The notes under the pieces were generated by a model. The model saw only the letters and a list, made by a program, of their open reading frames with translations, had not been told where the DNA came from and made no database searches. A DNA stretch of 64,000 nt from Streptomyces varsoviensis (GTDB taxonomy: Bacteria > Actinomycetota > Actinomycetes > Streptomycetales > Streptomycetaceae): the NCBI RefSeq assembly GCF_000718635.1, contig NZ_JOBF01000020.1, forward strand, positions 1 through 64,000, given 5' to 3'. Made by a program: the position numbers and the translations under genes. This document shows, piece by piece, positions 36,617-44,111 of the stretch (positions within the stretch are counted from its first letter, which is position 1; every line of letters starts with the position of its first letter).

Positions 36617-37444
36617 TCAATGAATGAGCAGTCGGTTCAGGCGTCGCGTGGCCACGAGCAGCCCGAGCGCCAGTACGGCCGCGAAATAGCCGAGGTGGCC
36701 GAGGAGCGACGGGCCGGCATGGCCGTCCACCAATCCGCGCATCAGCTCGATGGCCTGATAGAGGGGGGTGGCCCGGACGATGGCTTGCACGGGTCCGGGA
36801 TATACGGAGAGCGGGTAGAACGTGGTGGAGAACATCAGCAGCGGCACGGTGACCAGCCGGACGAATTGGGTGTCCTGCCAGGTGCGCATGCAGGTCGTCG
36901 CGGCCAGCCCGAGCGCGGCGAATCCGAGGGCGACCACAAACGCTGCCGCGGGTACGGCGATGGCCCAGGGCGAGGAGACGAGGCCGAGTGCGGCCATGAC
37001 GCCGATGAAGACGGTGCCGTACGCGGCGCCTCGCAGGGCGGCCCAGAGGATTTCGCCGAGCGCGATGTCGAGCAGGCCCAGGGGCGTCGCCATGAGCGCT
37101 TCGTACAGCCGGGCGTGGCGCAGCTTGAAGAAGATGCCCATCGTCGTGTCGTAGACCGCGCCGTTCATGGCGGAGGCGGCCAGCAGGCCGGGGGCGATGA
37201 ACGCGGCGTATCCGGCGCCGAGGGGGCCGGAGTCCTCCTTGAGCAGGGCTCCCATTCCGTTGCCGAGGATCACCAGATAGAACAGCGGCTCGAAGAGCCC
37301 GGACAGGATTTCCCACCACGCGCGGCGGTATACGAGTACGGAGCGCAGCAGCATGACATCGGGGCGGCCGGCGAAGGACTCGTGCCGATGGTGCTGATCG
37401 TGCCGATCGCGTCGCGTACGGGGGGCGGCCGCCGAAGTCGGCAT
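36617..37444 (-). CDS. ABC-2 type permease
   Basis: A 275-residue membrane protein with about six segments from residue 45 on. LVYRRAWWEILSGLFEPLFY and ATPLYQAIELMRGLVDGHAG are signatures of the NodJ/DrrB-like ABC-2 permeases that export drugs or glycolipids. AAAGGAG precedes the ATG. The N-terminal 28 residues are His/Arg rich. It works with the ATPase at 38387 and the second permease at 37579; the three probably form one heteromeric exporter for the cluster product. Confidence 0.82.
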   Translation of the reverse strand: MPTSAAAPRTRRDRHDQHHRHESFAGRPDVMLLRSVLVYRRAWWEILSGLFEPLFYLVILGNGMGALLKEDSGPLGAGYAAFIAPGLLAASAMNGAVYDTTMGIFFKLRHARLYEALMATPLGLLDIALGEILWAALRGAAYGTVFIGVMAALGLVSSPWAIAVPAAAFVVALGFAALGLAATTCMRTWQDTQFVRLVTVPLLMFSTTFYPLSVYPGPVQAIVRATPLYQAIELMRGLVDGHAGPSLLGHLGYFAAVLALGLLVATRRLNRLLIH

Positions 37445-37578
37445 GGTGAGCGTCAGCTCCTTTCGGGAGCGGGAGCGGGAACGGCAGCGGGAGAGGCGGC
37501 GGGACAGGCAGCGGGCGAGGCGTTCCTGGCCAGGTCCTCAATGACGAATGAGCCGTCGTGGCATTCGCACGCTGGGGG

Positions 37579-38325
37579 TCAGAACGTGAGGCGTCTCCTG
37601 AAGAGCCGGAAGGTGGCGGCGAGTCCGATCGCCGCCCACAGCGCCAGAACGGCCAGGTGCACGGCGATGGCCCCCGAGGTCGGACCGCCTGTGCCACCGT
37701 CCCGGCACAACTCCACCGTGTGCCACAAAGGGGTCGCCATCGCCAGGCCGCGGGCGGCCGTCGGAAGCTGTGAGATCGGGAAATACGTCCCGGCCACCAA
37801 GGTCATCGGGAGAATGATCATCCTGTTGAGCGCGGTGAAGGCCGAACCGTCGCGGACCATCGCGGAGAACGCCATCACGGGCGCGGCGAAGGCCAGTGCG
37901 CCCACCGTGGAGAAAACCAGAGCGAGCAGGGCCGGCAGCGGCTCCATGGCATCGCAGGCCACCATGACCAAGGCGACGAGGGCGCCCGAAGCGGCGATTT
38001 GGGCGGCGGTCCAGAGCAATTGGCCGATCACCATCTGGCGGGGCGTCACGGGTGTGACGGCCACACCCTCATAGGTGCGCTGCCATTTGAAGCCGGCCAT
38101 CACAGGTTCGGTGGATTCGGCCACGGCGTACTGGAAAGCGGCGGTGGCGAGCACGGCGGGGGCGACGAACCGCAGATACGAGCTGTCGCCCACCGCCCCG
38201 TGCGGAACCACGGCGCCGAGTCCGAAGCCGATGGCGGCGAGGGTGACGAGGGGAATGACGAGGCCCCCGACGAGCGCTCCGCGCCAGTTGCGGATTCCGT
38301 GGACCGCCTGCCATTCCAGGATCAT
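37579..38325 (-). CDS. ABC-2 type permease
   Basis: A 248-residue membrane protein from MILEWQAVHGIRNWRGALVG; GAGG lies 7 bp before this ATG. An in-frame TTG at 38397 would overlap the ATPase stop and add 24 residues. Six hydrophobic segments; FKWQRTYEGVAVTPVTPRQM is the conserved cytoplasmic ABC-2 motif and IILPMTLVAGTYFPISQLPT the family's late loop. Paired with the neighbouring permease and ATPase. Confidence 0.82.
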   Translation of the reverse strand: MILEWQAVHGIRNWRGALVGGLVIPLVTLAAIGFGLGAVVPHGAVGDSSYLRFVAPAVLATAAFQYAVAESTEPVMAGFKWQRTYEGVAVTPVTPRQMVIGQLLWTAAQIAASGALVALVMVACDAMEPLPALLALVFSTVGALAFAAPVMAFSAMVRDGSAFTALNRMIILPMTLVAGTYFPISQLPTAARGLAMATPLWHTVELCRDGGTGGPTSGAIAVHLAVLALWAAIGLAATFRLFRRRLTF

Positions 38326-38386
38326 CAGGCATCCTCGAAGCCCCGCGACGCCGACCGCGGGCCGGGGGTTCGCGACGCGCTCGTGT

Positions 38387-39415
38387 TCAGTCGTCAAGGC
38401 TGCGGCCCGTCAGGTGGAGGAATACGTCTTCGAGGGTGCTGCGGCGCACCAGGCTGGATTCCGGCGGCAGTCCGCTCCGGTAGATCTCGGAAAGGGCCTG
38501 TTCGGAATGGTGGACGAAGAGCAGGAGCCGCTCGGGCAGCACCTCGACGCGTTCGCAGAGACCTGCGAGCTTTTCGGCCGCGATGGCCTGGCGGTCGGGT
38601 GGGTAGCGCAGTTCCACGACTTCGGGCGGCGCGTGCCTGCCGATGAGTTCGGGCGGCGTTCCCTGTTCGATGATCCGCCCTTGGTCGATGATGATTACTC
38701 GGTCGCACAATCGCTCGACCTCGTCCATGTAGTGCGTGGTGAGGACGAGGGTGACGCCCGCCCGCTTGAGTCCGAGGAGGCGGTCCCAGAGCAAATGCCG
38801 GGCCTGGGGGTCGAGTCCCGTGGTGGGTTCGTCGAGGAGGACCAGTTCGGGGTCGTTGACGAGGGCCCGTGCGATGGTCAGCCGGCGGCGCATTCCTCCC
38901 GACAGGGTTTCCACCTCCGCACCGGCCCGGTCCGTCAGCGCGGCGAATTCCAGCAACTCCGCGATTTTTCGGCGGACTTCCCGGCGGCGGATGCCGAAGC
39001 AGCGGGCGTATACCCGCAGGTTCTCGCTCACGCTCAGTTCGGTGTCGAGGTTGTCCTGCTGCGGGACGACGCCGATTCGCGCGCGGATCGCGGGGCCGTG
39101 CCGGTCGGGGTCCATGCCGAAGACCGACAGGCGGCCTTCGGTGCGGGGTGAGACGCAGGCGACCATGCGCAGGGTGGAGGATTTGCCCGCGCCGTTCGGT
39201 CCCAGGAATCCGAGGAATTCGCCGCGCCGGACCTGTATGTCGATGCCGCGTACGGCCGTCCGGTCGCCGTACCGCTTGGTCAGCCCGTCCGCGACGACAA
39301 CGGTGTCTGCGGCGTCGGCGCTGTCCATACCCGCCCGGCCCCCTTCCCCTGCCCTCACTGGCCTCTCCTCGTCGTCACTGGATTTCCGCTGCCCCGCCTG
39401 GACCTGACGTGCCAT
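38387..39415 (-). CDS. ABC transporter ATP-binding protein
   Basis: A 342-residue NodI/DrrA-type ATPase. Walker A GPNGAGKSS (72-80), Q-loop VVPQQDNLD, signature LSGGMRRR (171-178), Walker B LVLLDEPTTG (191-200) and the H-loop LTTHYMDEVE are all intact. The start at 39415 overlaps the glycosyltransferase stop (TGATG); an internal ATG at 39328 with GAAGGGGG upstream is the alternative and would remove a 29-residue extension. Drives the two permeases that follow. Confidence 0.9.
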   Translation of the reverse strand: MARQVQAGQRKSSDDEERPVRAGEGGRAGMDSADAADTVVVADGLTKRYGDRTAVRGIDIQVRRGEFLGFLGPNGAGKSSTLRMVACVSPRTEGRLSVFGMDPDRHGPAIRARIGVVPQQDNLDTELSVSENLRVYARCFGIRRREVRRKIAELLEFAALTDRAGAEVETLSGGMRRRLTIARALVNDPELVLLDEPTTGLDPQARHLLWDRLLGLKRAGVTLVLTTHYMDEVERLCDRVIIIDQGRIIEQGTPPELIGRHAPPEVVELRYPPDRQAIAAEKLAGLCERVEVLPERLLLFVHHSEQALSEIYRSGLPPESSLVRRSTLEDVFLHLTGRSLDD

Positions 39416-40491
39416 CAGTACGTGAGAACCTCGGCGACGCGCTCATAGTCCACACGATCTCGTACGAGGAGACGGGACCGCCGCGCGAACTCCGGGGGCA
39501 ATTCGCTGTCGGTCAAGGTGAGCAGGCGCCGGACCACGGCTTCGGTGCGGTAGTTCCGCTCGAAGAAATCGCGCAGGGCGGGCGCTGCCGCCTGTGCGTC
39601 CTTGACGGCCTGGACGAAGGTCTCCGAGACGAAGTCGCGCAGGCTCTCGGTGATCGCGAGGCCCGGGGCCAGCACATTGGTTCCGCATTGGGCCCGGCGC
39701 ACGACGACCGGTACTCCCGCGCCCGCGGCCTCCGCGACCATCCGTCCCCACGAATCGCTGACGGAATTGGCCAGCAGCACGTCAACAGCCTGGTAGAAGC
39801 CGCTCATCCAAGCCCATTCGTGATACTCGCCGATCCGTACATGGACGCGGGGATGCGTGGCCGCGGCGGCGGACCACTCGGCGACGGCCGTCGCGGACTC
39901 GCGCGGGACCAGGGTGCACAGCAGATGGGTACTCGGGTCCGTACAGGTCTCCACGAATGCCTCGACCACCTCGCCGACGCGCTTTCCGGGATGCAGTTCG
40001 TTGCCGCCGGCGCCGTAGACGAAGTCGCCCGCCGGGATTCCGTACATGTCCCGGATCGCCTGCCGGCCGATCCGCCCCAGGGGCGTCTTCTGGGCGATCG
40101 GGATCACGTGCAAGGGGCGTTGTCGCAGGGCCGGGTAGAGGCGGAGAAGTTCGGCGCGGTTCCATTCCAGGAAGGTGTACGGCACGATGTGGTGCGGGAG
40201 CGACAGTACCTCCTCGGCGTATTCCCGCGGGTCGATTCTCCGGGAGGCCGGTACCACGGGGCAGCCTTCCGCGTATCCGGAGAATTCCAGCTTCCAGAGC
40301 ACCCGCGCCCCGGGAGGCAGGCGTTGCAGCAATTCCAGCGGCCGGCGGTGGAAGTTCGCGATGCGCAGCCATACGGGATCGGCGGCGACGGCGTCGGCCG
40401 CGATATCCGCCACGGACCGGCGGTCCCACTGCGCGTGGTCGAGCGGGAGGATCAGCGAGTCGCCGCGGCGCACCGTGATACGGGCGTTCAT
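39415..40491 (-). CDS. Glycosyltransferase, GT4-like
   Basis: A 358-residue soluble protein starting MNARITVRRGDSLILPLDHA. Its ATG overlaps the sbnA stop (ATGA). The C-terminal half has the GT-B features of group-1 glycosyltransferases: FVYGAGGNELHPGKRVGEVV at the inter-domain region, then VDVLLANSVSDSWGRMVAEA and GAGVPVVVRRAQCGTNVLAP, equivalent to the nucleotide-sugar-binding EX7E region (E of VAEA). It probably moves a sugar, perhaps N-acetylglucosamine given the deacetylase in the operon, to the deazaguanine or diaminopropionate part. Acceptor not provable from sequence. Confidence 0.7.
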   Translation of the reverse strand: MNARITVRRGDSLILPLDHAQWDRRSVADIAADAVAADPVWLRIANFHRRPLELLQRLPPGARVLWKLEFSGYAEGCPVVPASRRIDPREYAEEVLSLPHHIVPYTFLEWNRAELLRLYPALRQRPLHVIPIAQKTPLGRIGRQAIRDMYGIPAGDFVYGAGGNELHPGKRVGEVVEAFVETCTDPSTHLLCTLVPRESATAVAEWSAAAATHPRVHVRIGEYHEWAWMSGFYQAVDVLLANSVSDSWGRMVAEAAGAGVPVVVRRAQCGTNVLAPGLAITESLRDFVSETFVQAVKDAQAAAPALRDFFERNYRTEAVVRRLLTLTDSELPPEFARRSRLLVRDRVDYERVAEVLTY

Positions 40492-41492
40492 GAGGCCGCT
40501 CCCGGCGCCTGGGTGTCGTGCAGGAAGACCGAATCCAGATACCGCTCGCCGCGGTCCGGCAGCAGCAGCACATGCGTGGAGCCCGCCGGGGTGGATTCCC
40601 CGTGCGCCAGCGCGGCGGTGACGACGGCCCCCGAAGAGGCGCCTGCCATCAGCCCTTCCGAGGTGAGCAGTCGGGTGCAGCCGGCCCGGCAGTCCTCTTC
40701 GCTGACATGGATGACGTGGGCCTTGTCCAGAAAGGCGGCGAAGGCGGGCGGGTACGGGGCGCCCATGCCCGGCAGGGTGCGGCTCCCCCGCGCTTTCGCG
40801 CCGAAGATACCGCTGCCCAGAATGTCGACCGCCACTATCCGCGTCGGCCAGCCGCGCTGCTCCGCGTACCGCCGGCAGCCCGCGAGCGTTCCGCAGGTGC
40901 TGACCGCGCCGTACACATAGTCGGGAGGGCGGCGCAGCGCCTGGTGGATCTCGGGCATGGTGGTGGAGACGTGCGCCGAGATGACCGCCTGATTCGCGTA
41001 CTGGTTGGTCCAGAAACTGTTCGGGCGCTCGGCGAGCAATTCGCGGACCCTGGCCAGCCGGGCCGGCAGGAATTCTCCCGAGACCGGGTCCGGTGCGTTG
41101 ATCACCTCGATCGACACACCGTAGGCGCGCAGCAGGTCGCGATGGGTGGCGGTGGTACGGGCGTCGATGACGCAGATCATCCGCAGACCCGTGGTGGCAC
41201 ATAATTGGGCCAGGCCGATGGCGGTGTTGCCGGAGCTGGATTCGACTATCACGGTGTTGCGTGTCACGCGCCCGGAGGCGATGGCGTCCACGAGAATCCG
41301 CCGGGCGATGCGGTCCTTGATGCTGCCACCCGGATTCGCCCCTTCCCACTTCCCGTACAGGCGGCGCGAGCCGGCGCCGGCCGTGGCGGCGAGATTCTCC
41401 GATCCGACCAGTGGGGTCTCTCCGATGGCCTGAAAGACGGCGGACCGTTCCAGGGTGTCGAGGAGGGTGTCGTCGGTTTCGACGGTGGTCAA
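40488..41492 (-). CDS. sbnA: SbnA-like N-(2-amino-2-carboxyethyl)-L-glutamate synthase
   Basis: A 334-residue PLP enzyme of the cysteine-synthase fold. I chose the TTG at 41492 because it overlaps the folE stop (TTGA); a GTG at 41513 is the alternative. The PLP lysine is K59 in WEGANPGGSIKDR; the phosphate and substrate loop is ESSSGNTA (84-91). The sequence fits SbnA, which joins O-phospho-L-serine and L-glutamate, the first step to L-2,3-diaminopropionate, better than a housekeeping cysteine synthase (YGAVSTCGTLAGCRRYAEQR, VAVDILGSGIFG). Its product is the substrate of SbnB at 33829, and having both in one unit strengthens the call. Confidence 0.85.
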   Translation of the reverse strand: MTTVETDDTLLDTLERSAVFQAIGETPLVGSENLAATAGAGSRRLYGKWEGANPGGSIKDRIARRILVDAIASGRVTRNTVIVESSSGNTAIGLAQLCATTGLRMICVIDARTTATHRDLLRAYGVSIEVINAPDPVSGEFLPARLARVRELLAERPNSFWTNQYANQAVISAHVSTTMPEIHQALRRPPDYVYGAVSTCGTLAGCRRYAEQRGWPTRIVAVDILGSGIFGAKARGSRTLPGMGAPYPPAFAAFLDKAHVIHVSEEDCRAGCTRLLTSEGLMAGASSGAVVTAALAHGESTPAGSTHVLLLPDRGERYLDSVFLHDTQAPGAAS

Positions 41493-42187
41493 TGGTCTGC
41501 GCCCCCGGCCCACTCGTCATCGCAGTCGGGGCCTTCCCACGCGGGGTGCGGGGCGACGGTGCCGGGCGACGCGCCGTGCAGGGCGAGCGCCATGAATTCC
41601 GCGCGCAGCTTTCCCGAGGAACGGACCAGTCCGCGGAGCGCGGAGGTCCGGGTCCTCGCCCCTCGGGAGCGCACTCCGCGCAAGGTCATGCAGGTGTGTT
41701 CGGCTTCGAGGACGACGCCGATTCCACGGGGCTGGAGATGGCCCTCCAGCCAGTCCGCGATCTGTACGACGAGGCGTTCCTGGACCTGTGGCCGGCTCGC
41801 GCAGTACTCCACCGCGCGGGCGAGTTTGGAGAGCCCGATGATATGTGATCCGGGGATATAGCCGACGCTCGCGGTCCCGATGAACGGCAGGAAATGGTGC
41901 TCGCAGATGGACCGGAACGGTATGGCGTAGGCGACCACCAGCTCGTCGTATCCATCGTGGTTGTCGAAAACGGTCGGCTGAAAGGGCTGGGGGGTGAAGA
42001 ACTCCTCGTATGCCTGCACCATCCTTCGAGGGGTGTTCCGCATCACCTCCTCGTCGTCGCCGGCGCCGAGGGCCACCAGCATCTCGCGCGCCGCCTTCTC
42101 GGCCGCCTGCACATCCCGCACGCGATGGGCCGGCAGGGGGTGTTCGCCGTCGATCACCGCGGGGTGACCGGGCAGTGTCCGCTCCAT
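41489..42187 (-). CDS. folE: GTP cyclohydrolase I
   Basis: A 232-residue protein. Zinc ligands are CEHH (95-98) and C166 in EAEHTCMTLRG; GLSKLARAVEYCASRPQVQE is the family signature. It opens GTP to 7,8-dihydroneopterin triphosphate, the shared entry to folate and 7-deazaguanine. Placement beside QueD, QueE and QueC makes it the pathway-dedicated copy rather than the folate one. Starts 21 nt after queD; its stop overlaps the sbnA start. Confidence 0.93.
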   Translation of the reverse strand: MERTLPGHPAVIDGEHPLPAHRVRDVQAAEKAAREMLVALGAGDDEEVMRNTPRRMVQAYEEFFTPQPFQPTVFDNHDGYDELVVAYAIPFRSICEHHFLPFIGTASVGYIPGSHIIGLSKLARAVEYCASRPQVQERLVVQIADWLEGHLQPRGIGVVLEAEHTCMTLRGVRSRGARTRTSALRGLVRSSGKLRAEFMALALHGASPGTVAPHPAWEGPDCDDEWAGGADH

Positions 42188-42208
42188 ACGTCTTGGTCCT
42201 CTCGCTGA

Positions 42209-42568
42209 TCAGGCCGGCTTGCGCAGTACGCAGGCGGACGTGCACGTCTCGTGGACGGTGATCGCGGAGAGCAGCGGCAGGCTGGGCTGCAGACGATCCC
42301 ATACCCAATAGGCGAGCACCTCGCTGGTGGGGTTCTCCAGGCCCGGGACTTCATTGAGGAAGTTGTGGTCCAACTGCTCGATCAGCGGCTTCATCGCCGC
42401 TTTGATGTCACCGAAATCGGCCACCCAGCCGGCCGACGAGTCGATGTCGCCGTCGATGTGAACGGTGAGGCGGTAGGAGTGACCGTGCAGCCGACCGCAT
42501 TTGTGCCCCTCGGGCACGTACGGCAGTTGATGCGCCGACTCGAAGCGAAATTCCTTGCTCAGTTCCAT
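42209..42568 (-). CDS. queD: 6-carboxy-5,6,7,8-tetrahydropterin synthase
   Basis: A 119-residue protein of the 6-pyruvoyltetrahydropterin synthase family. Zinc ligands are H13 (FESAHQL), H28 and H30 (GRLHGHSY); the catalytic cysteine is C24 (HKCGRLHGH). VADFGDIKAAMKPLIEQLDH and NPTSEVLAYWVWD are typical. It converts dihydroneopterin triphosphate to 6-carboxytetrahydropterin. Small size and lack of a fused domain fit QueD. Confidence 0.92.
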   Translation of the reverse strand: MELSKEFRFESAHQLPYVPEGHKCGRLHGHSYRLTVHIDGDIDSSAGWVADFGDIKAAMKPLIEQLDHNFLNEVPGLENPTSEVLAYWVWDRLQPSLPLLSAITVHETCTSACVLRKPA

Positions 42569-42581
42569 GGGCCCCTCAGAC

Positions 42582-42620
42582 CTCTACGGATCAGCTCTAC
42601 GGATCAGCTCTACGCATCAG
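42582..42620. repeat. 13-bp tandem repeat between queE and queD
   Basis: Three copies of ctctacggatcag (last with one change) in the leader of queD. Confidence 0.8.
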
Positions 42621-42661
42621 ACCTCTGCCGATCGTCCGATGCCCTTACGGTCGGGCGTCCG

Positions 42662-43381
42662 TCAGACTCCTCGTCGATCACCCCAGATGAGGACGTGGAG
42701 CCTCGGGGTGATGTTCCAGCCGTATTCCAGAATGGTCGGGCTCAGCTCGCGCAGACCGTGCAGGATCGCCTCGGGAGTCGTTCCCTCGGGCATGATGTAG
42801 ACCGGTTTCAGGGAGTGCTCCTCGACCAGGCCGCGTACTTCCGCCAGGTCGTCCGCGGAGCTGACGACGAACTTGAACGCGGCCTTTCCGGTGGCGTTCA
42901 GGGCGGCAAGGGCGCGCGGTTTGAGGCGCTTGGCGTCGCGGACGCCGGCGTTGGCGAGTTTCGGCGACACGTTGAATCGTGCGACGCGGGCGCGGATCTC
43001 CTCGCCCGGAATGATGGTCCCGTTGGTCTCGATCTCGACGTCGACGCCGCGGGGCAGTCGCGCGAGGAGGACGCCGAGGGCCTGCTGCTGCATCAGCGGC
43101 TCGCCGCCCGTGATGACGAGGAGCGGGGCGCCGACGCGGACGACTTCCCGGACGGCGTAATCCACCGTCACGACGGAGAGTTCGGCGGCGGCGTCGTGCC
43201 GGGTCCAGTCCCAGGTGTAGGGCGTATCGCACCATTCGCAGGTGAGATTGCAGTGGCCGAGGCGCAGGAATACGGCGAGCCGCCCCAGCGACGGTCCTTC
43301 GCCCTGCCAGGTCGGGCCGAAGATCTCGGAGACCACGAGGCTCGTCTCCGGCGCCCGTGCCGCGTTCGCGATGCTCGTCAT
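42662..43381 (-). CDS. queE: 7-carboxy-7-deazaguanine synthase
   Basis: A 239-residue radical SAM enzyme. The cluster motif is C44-x3-C48-x2-C51 (GHCNLTCEWCDTPYTWDW), followed by ITGGEPLMQQQ and ETNGTIIPGEE. EIFGPTWQGEGPSLG near the N-terminus is diagnostic of QueE. It contracts 6-carboxytetrahydropterin to 7-carboxy-7-deazaguanine with S-adenosylmethionine. Start ATG overlaps the queC stop (ATGA), so the two are translationally coupled. Confidence 0.93.
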   Translation of the reverse strand: MTSIANAARAPETSLVVSEIFGPTWQGEGPSLGRLAVFLRLGHCNLTCEWCDTPYTWDWTRHDAAAELSVVTVDYAVREVVRVGAPLLVITGGEPLMQQQALGVLLARLPRGVDVEIETNGTIIPGEEIRARVARFNVSPKLANAGVRDAKRLKPRALAALNATGKAAFKFVVSSADDLAEVRGLVEEHSLKPVYIMPEGTTPEAILHGLRELSPTILEYGWNITPRLHVLIWGDRRGV

Positions 43382-44019
43382 CCCAGCGGGTCCTGGACGC
43401 CGAGTTCCTTGAAGGCGCGCGAGCGGTCGAGGCAGTTGTTGCATTCGCCGCACGGCACGTCCGAGTCGTTCTGGCACGACCAGGTCTCGCCGAGCGGCAC
43501 CCCGAGGTCGATTCCGCGGCGCAGGCTCTCCGCTTTGCTGCACTCCCCCAAGGGCGCCCAGGCCGTGATATCGGACCTGGTGCCCACGGCGATGAGATCG
43601 TTGAGCGCCCGGAAGTAGTCGGGGCTGTTGTCGGGGGTGATCCAGGGGCCGCCGATCGACCCCGTCACCACCCTTTCGGCGCCCAGTGTCTCGGCCCAGG
43701 CGATCGCCAGGCTGTTGAGGACGGTGTTGCGGAACGGTACGTATTCCAGGTGGCGCGTCTCATCGGTGACCCTGCTGTCGGTGTCCGTCAAGGCGGACCC
43801 TTTGATCTCGCCGAGGAACGGCACCGCGGCTGTGCGCAGCGATTCCACTCCCAGCCAGGCGGCGTTACGGGCGGCGAATTCGGCCTCCCGGCTCGCGGTG
43901 CGCTGTCCGTAGTCGACGTACAGTCCGCTCACCAGATATCCGGCGTCGCGGGCGATCGCGGCGGCGACGACGCTGTCCGGCCCGCCGCTCAACAGGCAGA
44001 CGGCTCGACGTTGGCTCAT
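43378..44019 (-). CDS. queC: 7-cyano-7-deazaguanine synthase (QueC-like)
   Basis: A 213-residue ATP-pyrophosphatase. PP-loop SGGPDS (11-16), YVDYGQR, YVPFRNTVLNSLA and four zinc cysteines C182, C190, C193, C196 are intact. It adenylates 7-carboxy-7-deazaguanine and with ammonia gives the amide and then the nitrile preQ0. The segment that reads YPDCRxEF in E. coli QueC is TPDNSPDYF here, so it is divergent from tRNA-queuosine enzymes, as expected of a specialised copy. RBS AAAGGAG. A 36-bp duplication precedes it. Confidence 0.9.
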   Translation of the reverse strand: MSQRRAVCLLSGGPDSVVAAAIARDAGYLVSGLYVDYGQRTASREAEFAARNAAWLGVESLRTAAVPFLGEIKGSALTDTDSRVTDETRHLEYVPFRNTVLNSLAIAWAETLGAERVVTGSIGGPWITPDNSPDYFRALNDLIAVGTRSDITAWAPLGECSKAESLRRGIDLGVPLGETWSCQNDSDVPCGECNNCLDRSRAFKELGVQDPLG

Positions 44020-44031
44020 GGTGTACTCCTT

Positions 44032-44103
44032 TCGATCGGTCGGGGAGGGGGAGTTGGTAGTCACCGGTCGATCGGTCGGGGAGGGGGAGTTGGTAGTCAC
44101 CGG
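44032..44103. repeat. 36-bp exact tandem duplication before queC
   Basis: Two identical 36-bp units (beginning tcgatcggtcggggaggggg on the plus strand) fill the gap between the SHMT-like gene and queC. It could change the leader or the spacing of an internal promoter. Confidence 0.9.
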
Positions 44104-44111
44104 CCCGTACG

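Noticed and set aside
38869..40920. Long plus-strand open frame opposite the ABC ATPase, glycosyltransferase and SbnA
   Set aside because: Antisense shadow of three conserved genes; arginine-rich with no recognisable domain.
40488..41492. Housekeeping cysteine synthase or cystathionine beta-synthase
   Set aside because: The fold is shared, but the context with SbnB and the YGAVSTCGT/DILGSGIFG segments fit the diaminopropionate enzyme better.
40492..41520. Apparent fusion of a 340-residue leader to the glycosyltransferase
   Set aside because: The leader is the sbnA region read in another frame; SbnA is clearly recognisable in its own frame, and the glycosyltransferase ATG overlaps its stop.
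41489..44019. A tRNA queuosine pathway
   Set aside because: No tRNA-guanine transglycosylase, QueF, QueA or QueG is present; the genes are embedded with sbnA/B, a glycosyltransferase and an exporter.
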